Assembly: GCF_020297055.1 (NCBI RefSeq)
Contig: NZ_JAIXCQ010000001.1
Coordinates: 445,610 to 509,609, forward strand
DNA length: 64,000 nucleotides
Reading direction: 5' to 3'
From: Isoptericola luteus
GTDB lineage: Bacteria > Actinomycetota > Actinomycetes > Actinomycetales > Cellulomonadaceae
The notes under the pieces were generated by a model, which had not been told where the DNA came from, searched no databases, and saw only the letters and a program-made list of their open reading frames with translations. How positions within the stretch are numbered: the first letter of the stretch is position 1; every line of letters begins with the position of its first letter. A program made the position numbers and the translations under genes. This document shows, piece after piece, positions 53,549 to 64,000 of this stretch.

Positions 53549-53610
53549 CCTCGGGGTGGGCGTCGACGTGCGACGCCCGCCGGCCCCGTGCAGGAACCCG
53601 GAGGAGAACG

Positions 53611-54624
53611 ATGACGACCCAGGACGACACAGACGTGGACGCGATCAACCCGATCGTGCTGCAGCGTGCAGACCCGTGCGTGCTCAGGCACGACGGCGCG
53701 TACTACTTCACCGGCTCGCACCCGGCCTACGACCGGATCGTGCTGCGCCGGGCGGAGCGCCTCGAGGACCTGCAGGCCGCGGACGAGGTGACGATCTGGC
53801 GTCGGCACGACGACGGGCCGCAGTCCCACCTGATCTGGGCCCCCGAGCTCCACCGCCTGGACGACGCCTGGTACGTCTACTACGCCGCCGCCCCCGACGA
53901 GGCCGTCACGGCCCCCGGACCCGGGGCCGACGACACGTTCGACCACCGGGTCTACGTCATCGAGAACACCGCGGACGACCCGTTCACGGGCCAGTGGGTC
54001 GAGCGTGGCCAGGTGGACACCGGCTGGGAGTCGTTCGCCCTCGACGCGACGAGCTTCGTGGCAGGGGGCGAGCAGTACCTCGTCTGGGCGCAGCAGCACG
54101 CGGACGTCAAGGGGCACTCCAACCTCTACATCGCGCGGATGGCGAACCCGTGGACGCTCGCCACGGCGGCCGTCGAGCTCTCCCGGCCGGAATTCGACTG
54201 GGAGACGAAGGGCTTCTGGGTCAACGAGGGGCCGGCGGTGCTGGTACGCGGTGGGCGCGTCTTCCTCACGTACTCCGGCGCGGCCACCGGCATCGACTAC
54301 GCCATGGGGCTGCTCACCGCCGACGCCGGCGCCGACCTGCTGGACCCGGCGTCGTGGACCAAGAGCGCCGAGCCGGTGTTCGTGAGCGATCCGGCCGCCG
54401 GCCAGTACGGCCCGGGCCACAACTCGTTCACCCAGACCCCGGACGGCGACGTCGTCCTCGTCTACCACGCCCGCACCACCACCGAGATCTCCGGCGACCC
54501 GCTGTGGGACCCGAACCGGCACGCGCGGGCACAGCTGCTGCCCTTCGACGCCGACGGCGAGCCCGTGTGGGGCACGCCCGTGCCCGATACGCGGCCCACG
54601 CCGACGTCGGTCGACGTCCTCTAG
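53611..54624 (+). CDS. Glycoside hydrolase family 43 enzyme
   Basis: 337 residues, five-bladed beta-propeller, no signal peptide. The catalytic base Asp21 is in QRADPCVLRHDGAYYF, the pKa-modulating Asp in SFALDATSFVAGGEQY, and the acid Glu in FWVNEGPAVLVRGGRVFLTY. Family members cleave arabinose or xylose side chains of hemicellulose; cytoplasmic placement implies it acts on imported oligosaccharides. It follows an AT-rich promoter region, and a long hairpin ends the transcript. Confidence 0.9.
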   Translation: MTTQDDTDVDAINPIVLQRADPCVLRHDGAYYFTGSHPAYDRIVLRRAERLEDLQAADEVTIWRRHDDGPQSHLIWAPELHRLDDAWYVYYAAAPDEAVTAPGPGADDTFDHRVYVIENTADDPFTGQWVERGQVDTGWESFALDATSFVAGGEQYLVWAQQHADVKGHSNLYIARMANPWTLATAAVELSRPEFDWETKGFWVNEGPAVLVRGGRVFLTYSGAATGIDYAMGLLTADAGADLLDPASWTKSAEPVFVSDPAAGQYGPGHNSFTQTPDGDVVLVYHARTTTEISGDPLWDPNRHARAQLLPFDADGEPVWGTPVPDTRPTPTSVDVL

Positions 54625-54626
54625 CG

Positions 54627-54691
54627 ACCGGTGACGTCGTGATCTCTTCGCGTCCGGGGCCGAGAAGGGAAGAGATCACGACGTCACCGGT
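54627..54691 (+). terminator. 22-bp perfect inverted repeat after the GH43 gene
   Basis: 54627-54648 (starting ACCGGTGACGTCGTGATC) pairs without mismatch with 54670-54691 across a 21-nt loop. It starts 2 bp after the GH43 stop. The stem is unusually long for a terminator and could be a bidirectional terminator or a repeated hairpin element. Confidence 0.8.
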
Positions 54692-54731
54692 TCCGGTGGA
54701 GACCGCGCAGGCCCGGTGCGATGGTGGGCGC

Positions 54732-55208
54732 ATGACCGCACCGCTGCCCGTCCGCGCGCTCGCACTGGGCCTGGCCGCGGGCGCGCGCGCCACCCTCGGC
54801 CCCGCCGCGCCGATCCTCGGCCCGGTGCCGCGGTGCGCGCCCGGCCGGTCCGCCGCGGCCGCCCACCGTCCCTCCGCCGCCGTGCGGGCCGTCGCGGTCC
54901 TGGCCGTCGTCGGCGAGCTCGTGGGCGACACGCTGCCCACCACCCCCAGCCGGCTGGAGCACCACGGCCCCGAGGGGCGCGCCGTCAGCGGCGCCGTGGG
55001 CGGCGTGCTCCTCGCCCGGCGCCGGGGGGCCCCGGTGCCCGACACCCTGGTCGCCGCGGCCGCCGGGGCGCTCGCCGGACTGGCCGGCACCGGCCTGGGA
55101 GCGGCGTGGCGGTCCGCCGTCGCGAGACGCGGGTGGCCGGACCTGCCCGCGGCACTGGCAGAGGACGCCGTCGCCCTCGCTCTCGCGGCGTGGGCCACGC
55201 GCGCCTGA
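54732..55208 (+). CDS. Small membrane protein (DUF4126-like)
   Basis: 158 residues, very Ala-rich. VRALALGLAAGARATLGPAA at the N-terminus resembles DUF4126 membrane proteins (G-x-x-x-G-x-R-S/A-T-x-G-P). Hydrophobic segments are near AVRAVAVLAVVGELVGDTLP, AGALAGLAGTGLGAAW and EDAVALALAAWATR. A weak leaderless -10 (GATGGT) lies 6 nt before the ATG. Its role is unknown. Confidence 0.6.
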   Translation: MTAPLPVRALALGLAAGARATLGPAAPILGPVPRCAPGRSAAAAHRPSAAVRAVAVLAVVGELVGDTLPTTPSRLEHHGPEGRAVSGAVGGVLLARRRGAPVPDTLVAAAAGALAGLAGTGLGAAWRSAVARRGWPDLPAALAEDAVALALAAWATRA

Positions 55209-55323
55209 GCACGCGAACCGCCGCGGGCGCCTCTGGACCCGCCCGCGCCTCGAGGCGGCGCGGCATCCCGTGCCGGAGCCCGGGGGAGCACCACGAGACC
55301 GGCGTTGAGGGCATGATCAGGGC

Positions 55324-56733
55324 ATGAGATACGCAGAGCACATCTCCGAGCTCGTCGGGAACACCCCCCTCGTCAAGCTGTCCCGTGTCACCGAAGGCCT
55401 GAGCGCGACCATCCTCGCCAAGGTCGAGTACGTGAACCCCGGCGGCTCCGTCAAGGACCGCATCGCCCTCAAGCTGATCGAGGCCGCCGAGGAGTCGGGC
55501 GAGCTGCGGCCCGGCGGCACCATCGTCGAGCCGACGTCCGGCAACACGGGCGTGGGCCTCGCGCTCGTCGCGCAGCGCAAGGGCTACGAGTGCGTGTTCG
55601 TGTGCCCCGACAAGGTGAGCGAGGACAAGCGGGACGTGCTGCGCGCGTACGGAGCACGCGTCGTCGTGACGCCCACCGCCGTCGCCCCGGACGACCCCGA
55701 CTCCTACTACTCCGTCTCCGACCGGCTCGTCACCGAGATCCCCGGCGCCTGGAAGCCGAACCAGTACGCCAACCAGAACGGCCCGCTGTCGCACTACGAG
55801 TCGACGGGCCCCGAGGTGTGGGAGGACACCGACGGACGGGTGACGCACTTCGTCGCCGGCGTCGGCACGGGCGGCACGATCACGGGGACGGGCCGGTATC
55901 TCAAGGAGGTCTCGGCGGACCGTGACGCCACCGTCGGCGGTCGCGTGCGCGTCGTGGGCGCCGACCCGGCCGGGTCCGTCTACTCCGGCGGCGACGGCCG
56001 CCCGTACCTCGTCGAGGGCGTCGGGGAGGACTTCTGGCCCGGCGCCTACGACCCGACGGTGCCGGACGAGGTCATCCCCGTCACCGACACCGACTCGTTC
56101 GCGATGACGCGCCGCCTCGCCCGCGAGGAGGGCCTGCTGGTGGGCGGCTCCTGCGGCATGGCCGTCGAGGCCGCGCTGCGGCTCGCCCGCCGGCTCGAGG
56201 AGGAGGACCCCGCCGCGGCGGCGCGCGCGGTGATCGTCGTCCTGCTGCCCGACGGCGGCCGGGGTTACCTGTCGAAGATCTTCTCCGACTCCTGGATGCG
56301 GTCATACGGGTTCCTGCCCGACGAGGAGGGCGTCACCGCCGGCGACGTCCTGCGCGCCAAGGACGGGCACCTGCCCGACCTCGTGCACACCCACCCGGCC
56401 GAGACCGTCCGCGACGCGATCGAGATCCTGCGCGAGTACGGCGTCTCGCAGATGCCGGTCGTCGGGGCCGAGCCGCCCGTGAAGATCGGGGAGGTGGCCG
56501 GCTCCGTCACCGAGCGGGCGCTGCTCGACGCCGTGTTCTCCGGCCGCGCCTCCCTCGCCGACCGCGTGGACGCGCACATGGGTGCCAAGCTCCCGCTGAT
56601 CGGGTCCGGCGAGGGCGTCGAGGCGGTGCGCGCCGCGCTGCACGACGCCGACGCGCTGCTCGTCGTCGAGGGCGGCGACCCCGTCGGCGTCCTCACCCGC
56701 CATGACCTGCTGGGGTTCGTGGCGGCCCGCTGA
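55324..56733 (+). CDS. cbs: Cystathionine beta-synthase
   Basis: 469 residues. PLP Lys44 in NPGGSVKDRIALKLIE, the PLP phosphate cup SGNTGVGLA and GVGTGGTITGTGRYL. After the catalytic domain, two CBS domains (about 335-465; QMPVVGAEPPVKIGEVAGSV) likely bind an adenosyl ligand such as SAM, as in human CBS. It condenses serine and homocysteine into cystathionine for reverse transsulfuration. The gene for the next enzyme lies 32 bp downstream, so both form one pathway unit. Confidence 0.93.
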   Translation: MRYAEHISELVGNTPLVKLSRVTEGLSATILAKVEYVNPGGSVKDRIALKLIEAAEESGELRPGGTIVEPTSGNTGVGLALVAQRKGYECVFVCPDKVSEDKRDVLRAYGARVVVTPTAVAPDDPDSYYSVSDRLVTEIPGAWKPNQYANQNGPLSHYESTGPEVWEDTDGRVTHFVAGVGTGGTITGTGRYLKEVSADRDATVGGRVRVVGADPAGSVYSGGDGRPYLVEGVGEDFWPGAYDPTVPDEVIPVTDTDSFAMTRRLAREEGLLVGGSCGMAVEAALRLARRLEEEDPAAAARAVIVVLLPDGGRGYLSKIFSDSWMRSYGFLPDEEGVTAGDVLRAKDGHLPDLVHTHPAETVRDAIEILREYGVSQMPVVGAEPPVKIGEVAGSVTERALLDAVFSGRASLADRVDAHMGAKLPLIGSGEGVEAVRAALHDADALLVVEGGDPVGVLTRHDLLGFVAAR

Positions 56734-56752
56734 CGTCCCCGCGGGGCGCACG

Positions 56753-56764
56753 TACGCTGGAGCC
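56753..56764 (+). promoter_or_regulatory. Leaderless promoter (-10 TACGCT) before metB
   Basis: TACGCT ends 6 nt before the GTG at 56765. The gene could thus be transcribed separately from cbs, although cotranscription is possible. Confidence 0.45.
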
Positions 56765-58009
56765 GTGAGCACCCCGAGCAGCGAGCACCCCGACTGGACC
56801 ACCACCGGCTTCTCCACCCGCGCCATCCATGCGGGGCAGGACCCGGACGCGACGACGGGCGCCGTCGTCCCGCCGATCTACCAGGTCTCCACGTACAAGC
56901 AGGACGGCGTGGGAGGCCTGCGCGGCGGGTACGAGTACTCGCGCTCGGCCAACCCGACGCGGACCGCGCTCGAGGAGGCGCTCGCCGCCGCGGAGTCGGG
57001 CGGGCTCGCCGCCACCGGCGACGGCGGGCCCGCCGCGCGCGGGTACGCGTTCTCCTCCGGGCTCGCCGCGGAGGACACGCTCCTGCGCGCGGTGCTGCGC
57101 CCGGGCGACCACGTGATCGTGCCCGACGACGCGTACGGCGGCACGTACCGCCTCGTCGCCCGGGTGTTCGGCCCCTGGGGGATCGAGCACACGCCCGTCG
57201 ACCTCGCCGACGTCGACGCCGTCCGCGCGGCCGTGCGGCCCGAGACGAAGGTGGTGTGGGTCGAGACCCCGACCAACCCGCTGCTCGGGATCAGCGACAT
57301 CACCGCGCTCGCCGGCGTCGCGCACGACGCCGGCGCGCTGCTCGTCGTGGACAACACGTTCGCGACGCCGTACCTGCAGCAGCCGCTCGCGCTGGGGGCC
57401 GACGTCGTCGTGCACTCCACCACCAAGTACATCGGCGGGCACAGCGACGTCGTCGGCGGCGCCCTCGTCGTCGCGACCGCTGCCCAGCTCCCCGGCGGGC
57501 TCGCCTCGCCCGCGGGCGGCACGGACGTCGCGGGCGCGGTGGGCTTCCACCAGAACTCGTCGGGCGCCGTCGCCGGGCCGTTCGACGCGTGGCTCACGCT
57601 GCGCGGGCTCAAGACCCTCGCCGTGCGCATGGACCGGCACCAGGCCAACGCCGCCGCCGTCGCGGAGTTCCTCGTCGCGCACCCCGCGGTGACCGAGGTG
57701 ATCTACCCCGGCCTGACGTCCCACCCGGGCCACGAGCTCGCCGCGCGCCAGATGAGCGGGTTCGGCGGCATGGTGTCCTTCCGGACGGGCAGCGAGGCGA
57801 CCGCGCTCGACGTGGTCGCGCGGACCCAGGTCTTCACGCTCGCGGAGTCGCTGGGCGGGGTCGAGTCGCTCATCGAGCACCCCGGCCGCATGACGCACGG
57901 CTCGGTCGCGGGGACGTCGCTCGAGGTGCCCGAGGACCTCGTCCGCGTCTCGGTCGGCATCGAGGACGCCGAGGACCTCGTCGCGGACCTCGCGCGCGCC
58001 CTCGCCTAG
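56765..58009 (+). CDS. metB: Cystathionine gamma-synthase/gamma-lyase
   Basis: 414 residues of the Cys/Met metabolism PLP family. PLP Lys221 in HSTTKYIGGHSDVVGG; other family residues are YEYSRSANPTRTALE and DDAYGGTYRLVARVFGP. Sequence alone does not separate gamma-synthase from gamma-lyase; adjacency to cystathionine beta-synthase favours gamma-lyase (cystathionine to cysteine). It contains a short insert, GGPAARGYAFSSGLAAEDTL, absent from many relatives. GTG start, leaderless appearance. A convergent hairpin follows. Confidence 0.9.
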   Translation: MSTPSSEHPDWTTTGFSTRAIHAGQDPDATTGAVVPPIYQVSTYKQDGVGGLRGGYEYSRSANPTRTALEEALAAAESGGLAATGDGGPAARGYAFSSGLAAEDTLLRAVLRPGDHVIVPDDAYGGTYRLVARVFGPWGIEHTPVDLADVDAVRAAVRPETKVVWVETPTNPLLGISDITALAGVAHDAGALLVVDNTFATPYLQQPLALGADVVVHSTTKYIGGHSDVVGGALVVATAAQLPGGLASPAGGTDVAGAVGFHQNSSGAVAGPFDAWLTLRGLKTLAVRMDRHQANAAAVAEFLVAHPAVTEVIYPGLTSHPGHELAARQMSGFGGMVSFRTGSEATALDVVARTQVFTLAESLGGVESLIEHPGRMTHGSVAGTSLEVPEDLVRVSVGIEDAEDLVADLARALA

Positions 58010-58052
58010 TCGAACCGGCCCCGCTGCACTGGCCCAGCCGTGCCGGCCGCCG

Positions 58053-58085
58053 CCGTCGTGCGGGGGGATCAGCCCCGCACGACGG
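58053..58085. terminator. Bidirectional hairpin between metB and the USP gene
   Basis: CCGTCGTGCGGGG (58053-58065) pairs with CCCCGCACGACGG (58073-58085) across loop GGATCAG, a perfect 13-bp stem. Its right arm lies inside the last codons of the converging universal stress protein gene. Confidence 0.75.
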
Positions 58086-58947
58086 TGACCGGGCAGGGGG
58101 AGTAGTCGAGCACCTGGCGGCTCACCGAGCCCAGCAGCAGGCGGTCGAACCCGCCCAGGCCCCGGGCGCCCACCACGAGCCGGTCGGCCGCCCCGGCGGA
58201 GGCCACGAGCACCTTGGCCGCCTGGCCGTGCGCGACCGTGCGCACCAGCCGGTCGACCGGGAACGTCACGCCGGCCTTGCGGACGGCCGCGTCCAGCGCC
58301 TCGCGGGCGAACCGCTCGTAGTCGTCGATGGGCGGCGCCCAGCCCCACGACCCCGGGAGCGGCGCGAGCGTGGTGATCTGCCAGGCGAAGACGGCCTCGA
58401 GCTCGGCGTCGCGCCGGACGGCGACCTCCGCGGCGTGCCGCAGCGCGGCGATGCTGGGCTCGGAGGTGTCCACGCCGACGACGACGCGCTTCGGTCGCTC
58501 GGCGGGGCGCGGCGCGTCGTCGCGGGTGATCGTCCCGTCCTCCGGGTCCGCGGGGTCGCCGTGCCGCACCACCGTCACCGGCATGCGCGCGTGCTCGGCG
58601 ACGGTCGTGGAGACCGAGCCCAGCACCCGGCGACCGAGCCGCCCCCGCCGCCGACGGCCCAGCACGAGCATGTCGGCGTCGTCCGCCGCCGCCAGGAGGG
58701 CGTCCGCCGCAGGGCCCGAGGCGAGGTGGACGGTGGCCTCGGCCGCGCTGCCGGTCCGTGCGCGCGACCGGTCGAGCATGTCGGTCACGAGGTCGTGGTC
58801 GCCCTGGGCCTCGTCGCTCGCCGCGCCGTCCCGGGTGACGTACACCGCGGTGAGCGGGACCTGGCGGCTGGCCGCCTCCGGCATCGCCCAGTCGAGCGCC
58901 TCGTCGGACTCGACCGAACCGTTGACCCCGACCACGATGCCGCGCAT
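58069..58947 (-). CDS. Universal stress protein with two USP domains
   Basis: 292 residues, tandem UspA domains. Each has the ATP-binding pattern G-2x-G-9x-G-S: first LVLGRRRRGRLGRRVLGSVS, then VVGARGLGGFDRLLLGSVSR. The N-terminus MRGIVVGVNGSVESDEALDW and the second start KRVVVGVDTSEPSIAALRHA are typical of actinobacterial tandem USPs (as in mycobacterial dormancy proteins). Likely cytosolic, stress-induced ATP binding. Starts at an ATG and reads toward metB. Confidence 0.92.
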   Translation of the reverse strand: MRGIVVGVNGSVESDEALDWAMPEAASRQVPLTAVYVTRDGAASDEAQGDHDLVTDMLDRSRARTGSAAEATVHLASGPAADALLAAADDADMLVLGRRRRGRLGRRVLGSVSTTVAEHARMPVTVVRHGDPADPEDGTITRDDAPRPAERPKRVVVGVDTSEPSIAALRHAAEVAVRRDAELEAVFAWQITTLAPLPGSWGWAPPIDDYERFAREALDAAVRKAGVTFPVDRLVRTVAHGQAAKVLVASAGAADRLVVGARGLGGFDRLLLGSVSRQVLDYSPCPVTVVRG

Positions 58948-59089
58948 GCCGCCTGCCTCTCGTCATGAGGTCGGCCACGGGCCACCCGCCCCGCCGACCT
59001 CGTCCTCGTCCTCGCTGCAGGATATGCCGGGGCCGACCCTCCGGGCTCACCGGCTCGAGGTCACCGGGCCGGCGGCCGTCGGGAGCGGC

Positions 59090-59830
59090 TCAGCGCCCGC
59101 CGGGGAACGGAGGCACCGGCGGGCCGGGCGGCTCCGGGTCGGTGCCCCGGCCGTCGCGCCGGTCCTGCCCCCCGATCAGGTCGGCCACGGGCCGGGTGAC
59201 GACGTCGACCTGCCCCAGGAGGTCCGCGGGGCCGGTGACGACGAGGGCGCGGTCGGCCGCGACGACGTACACGGCACGGGTGCCGCGGGCGGTCACCTCC
59301 ACGCTCGGCACGGGCTCGCCGTCGACGTCGAACGTCGCGGTGCGCAGCGGTGCCTCGTCGACCTCGGCGACCAGGGCGCGCATCGCGCTGCGATAGTCCT
59401 CGTAGGAGTCGGCGAAGTCCGGCACGGCGGCGTCGGCCGCCCCTGGCCGCCGGGGCGGGGCGTCCGGCTCGACGGGGGCGGCGATGTCCGCGTGCAGCGG
59501 CGCCGCCAGCGCACCGGAGCACGCGGCCCGCACCACGTCCTCGACGTCCTCGTCCTGCGCGGCCGCGCGGAGGGTCTCGACCTCGAGCGCCTCGCCGGTG
59601 AAGCACCGGTAGGCGCGCACGAAGCGCTCGCACGTCGGGTCGTCCTCGTCGCCCGGCCCGGTCAGGGACTCGTCCTCGAGGTCCAACCCCCAGGTGAGCG
59701 GGTCGGTGACCTCACCGACGACGCCGGAGAACCGGGCGATGCGGTCGTCGTCGCCCGCCCACGAGAGCCGGCCGGGGGGAGCGGTCCCGTCCCCCGGAGC
59801 TCCGCCGTCCTGCCGATCGATGCCGTCCAT
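59090..59830 (-). CDS. Hypothetical protein (246 residues)
   Basis: An acidic soluble protein with no family I recognise. Segments with folded character are RIARFSGVVGEVTDPLTWGL, CERFVRAYRCFTGEALEVET and YEDYRSAMRALVAEVDEAPL, the last followed by ATFDVDGEPVPSVEVTARGT and YVVAADRALVVTGPADLLGQ. The C-terminus is Pro/Gly-rich. The GVP-upstream ATG was chosen because upstream codons are basic and unlike the rest. Codon use matches the host. The 229-bp region to clpC has no other gene. Confidence 0.6.
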   Translation of the reverse strand: MDGIDRQDGGAPGDGTAPPGRLSWAGDDDRIARFSGVVGEVTDPLTWGLDLEDESLTGPGDEDDPTCERFVRAYRCFTGEALEVETLRAAAQDEDVEDVVRAACSGALAAPLHADIAAPVEPDAPPRRPGAADAAVPDFADSYEDYRSAMRALVAEVDEAPLRTATFDVDGEPVPSVEVTARGTRAVYVVAADRALVVTGPADLLGQVDVVTRPVADLIGGQDRRDGRGTDPEPPGPPVPPFPGGR

Positions 59831-60059
59831 GGGGACCCCCTGTGTCGCGAAGCCGTGTGGCGCGGTGCGAGCCGACCTCCTGCTCCCGAGCCTGGACGCC
59901 GTGCGCGCGGGTGGCAACGTGCCGCGCCGTCACGCCCCTGGCGAACATGGGCTTACCAGGGGCTCCTGGCGGGTTGCGAACGCATAGAGTCGTAGCGGTC
60001 AGGCTGTAGCCGTCAATCCGACGGGGTGCAGGGAAACGCCGCTCGTGAGGGAGCAGCAC

Positions 60060-62627
<2,568 letters not shown>

Positions 62628-62649
62628 CGCTCTGAGCCGCTAGGCAGGC

Positions 62650-62689
62650 CGAAGGCCCCGGACCCTCCTCACAGGGTCCGGGGCCTTCG
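62650..62689 (+). terminator. 17-bp perfect hairpin terminator after clpC
   Basis: CGAAGGCCCCGGACCCT (62650-62666) pairs exactly with 62673-62689 across a 6-nt loop, 22 bp after the clpC stop. A short T-containing tail follows. Confidence 0.9.
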
Positions 62690-62702
62690 TCGTGCCTGGA
62701 AC

Positions 62703-62758
62703 CGCGAGCTGTCAGGGCCACGTGCACCCATACGTGCACGAGAGCCTGACAGCTCGCG
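62703..62758. terminator. Nested hairpin between clpC and the sialidase gene
   Basis: CGCGAGCTGTCAGG (62703-62716) pairs perfectly with 62745-62758. Inside are two copies of ACGTGCAC, each containing palindrome GTGCAC, so an inner helix can also form. It sits 10 bp beyond the sialidase stop. Confidence 0.7.
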
Positions 62759-62767
62759 CATGGTCCG

Positions 62768-64000
62768 TCAGCCCGCGCTGGGCAGGGCCACGGCGGGCCC
62801 GGAGCGCTCCAGCGTGGTCACCCGGTCCCCGGACGTCGAGGTCCACGTCGTGGTGGGCGTGAACGACCCGGCGGCGAGGTCCGCGGCCGTCACCACGTGG
62901 TGCGCGAAGGTGCACGTGTACGTGCCGCCGGCCGGGAGGTTGCGCCAGCGGCAGTTGCGGGCGCTGGTGGCCGGGTCGAGGTTCGCCAGGTTGCCGGTCG
63001 GCACCACGGTGGTCGTCGCGTCCGACAGGTTGCGCACCGCGAAGGAGAACCGCAGGACGTCGCCGACGGCGTAGGCCTCCTGGGGGGCGGTCAGGGTCGC
63101 GTCGCCCACCTGGAGGGTGCCCGGCGCGACCGTGCCGGCGAGGATCCAGTCCAGGTCCACCTTGGCGAACCGGATGCCGCCGTTGCCGCCGCCGGGCTCG
63201 AACAGGATGCCGACGTCGCCGTCGGGCAGCGTCGCGAGGGTGGAGTAGGCCATGCCGGCCGAGCGGAAGACGCGGGACGCGGCCCACGTCTCGCCGTCGT
63301 CGAAGCTGACCCGCACGGTGCCGTTGACGCGTGCGCTCTGCGACGCGGCGTTGGAGAACAGCAGCACCTTGGCCTCGGCGGAGCCCTGCGGGGCGTTGGG
63401 GTAGGCGCGCACGATCGCCCCGTTGTTCGTGGGGTCGGGCAGCTCGCGGTCGAGGGTGACGGCGCCGTAGGTGACGCCGCCGTCGGTGGAGTACGCGACC
63501 TTGCGGTACTTCGACCCGGCGGAGTCGCGCGAGTTCAGCATGACGCGCCCGTCGGAGAGCTCGACGGTCTTGTTCTCGTCCATGCCCGTGCCCACGGGGG
63601 TGCCGACCTTCCAGGTGGCGCCGTGGTCGTCGGAGTAGACCGACACCGCCTGGACGGTGCCCGCGGCGTTGATGATCGTGTACTGCTGGAGCAGGCGGCC
63701 CGCGTGCTCGCCGTACTTGAGCTGGATGCCCTGGCCCGACGCCGCGAAGCGTGAACGCGCGCCGGTCGACCCCGTCACGTCGGCGGTGATGGTCCGCGGC
63801 GTCCACGTCCGCCCGTCGTCGGTGGAGACGGAGACGTTCGCCTGGATGACGTTGCGGTCGTCCGGGTCGGTGCCGGCCCTGGAGCCCCAGAAGCCCTGGT
63901 CGTAGGACTTCACGTGGAAGTTGAAGATCGTGCCGGTCTCGCGGTCGACGACGTAGCTCGGGTCCGAGTAGCCCTCGACGGGCGCGGCGGTCCGCCCGGC
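62768..64000 (-). CDS. Sialidase (GH33), partial
   Basis: The gene enters from the right edge; the visible 410 residues are the middle and C-terminal end. Asp boxes (S-x-D-x-G-x-T-W) are at VSTDDGRTWTP, YSDDHGATWKV, YSTDGGVTY and VSFDDGETWAA, four blades of the sialidase propeller; FNFHVKSYDQGFWGSR near the edge and RDSAGSKYRKVA fit the active face. The last 120 residues form a beta-sandwich (AYAVGDVLRFSFAVRNLSDA, PTTTWTS) of the type found in CARDB or NPCBM-associated modules. It probably is secreted and removes sialic acids from host or environmental glycans. Confidence 0.88.
   Translation of the reverse strand, partial: AGRTAAPVEGYSDPSYVVDRETGTIFNFHVKSYDQGFWGSRAGTDPDDRNVIQANVSVSTDDGRTWTPRTITADVTGSTGARSRFAASGQGIQLKYGEHAGRLLQQYTIINAAGTVQAVSVYSDDHGATWKVGTPVGTGMDENKTVELSDGRVMLNSRDSAGSKYRKVAYSTDGGVTYGAVTLDRELPDPTNNGAIVRAYPNAPQGSAEAKVLLFSNAASQSARVNGTVRVSFDDGETWAASRVFRSAGMAYSTLATLPDGDVGILFEPGGGNGGIRFAKVDLDWILAGTVAPGTLQVGDATLTAPQEAYAVGDVLRFSFAVRNLSDATTTVVPTGNLANLDPATSARNCRWRNLPAGGTYTCTFAHHVVTAADLAAGSFTPTTTWTSTSGDRVTTLERSGPAVALPSAG

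Overview
The window is 64 kb of very GC-rich DNA with actinobacterial gene content: a SigE-type ECF-like sigma factor, mycothiol-type DinB proteins, a potassium-independent proton-pumping pyrophosphatase, a lysine-tailed topoisomerase I and ClpC. Many starts are GTG, and several genes look leaderless. Carbohydrate genes (a GH3 glucosidase with an Opp-type transporter, a GH43 enzyme, a sialidase) suggest a plant- or polymer-degrading member of the Micrococcales, such as the Cellulomonas/Cellulosimicrobium/Isoptericola group. The taxonomic placement is inference from gene content, not a database match.

1-10 kb: a sigma factor with a translationally coupled membrane protein (cut by the left edge); an operon of cstA, a small protein ending in Cys-Cys, and an ArsA/Get3-like ATPase; the divergent pump gene hppA; a DinB protein with a membrane protein; and a CmtR-like sensor with a CDF metal exporter. 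10-19 kb: an hsp20 gene under a CIRCE element, gene debris, small unknown genes, three paralogous exported proteins with cysteines bracketing the domain around a methyltransferase gene, and a YtrA-type GntR regulator with a membrane protein under two identical-geometry palindromes. 19-28 kb: a TetR regulator divergent from a GH3/oligosaccharide-uptake operon of six genes.

28-40 kb: housekeeping genes (topA, tmk, holB) mixed with a PAP2 phosphatase, a MarR/OhrR-like regulator, an oxidoreductase, a HypX-like CO-forming hydrogenase maturation protein with no hydrogenase in view, and an exported peptidase-like hydrolase. 40.3-41.5 kb: tRNA-Thr(CGT) followed by a small accessory patch with a GntR-type HTH remnant, an IS481-type transposase remnant and a HicAB-like toxin-antitoxin pair. 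41.6-46 kb: an alcohol dehydrogenase, a GAF/PucR-type regulator and an aldehyde dehydrogenase form a likely alcohol/aldehyde catabolic unit.

46-64 kb: an ABC exporter; a broken UdgX-type uracil-DNA glycosylase gene whose 5' part is replaced by a perfect 14-bp tandem array; a P450; peptide deformylase; a Pro/Ser-rich surface protein; a pentapeptide-repeat protein; GH43; the cystathionine beta-synthase/gamma-synthase-lyase pair; a universal stress protein; clpC; and a partial sialidase gene running off the right edge. No CRISPR array, prophage, rRNA or replication origin was seen. The strongest candidates for something little described are the cstA / Cys-Cys protein / ArsA-like ATPase module, the frame-cycling repeat in the udgX remnant, the orphan HypX and the exported paralog cluster.
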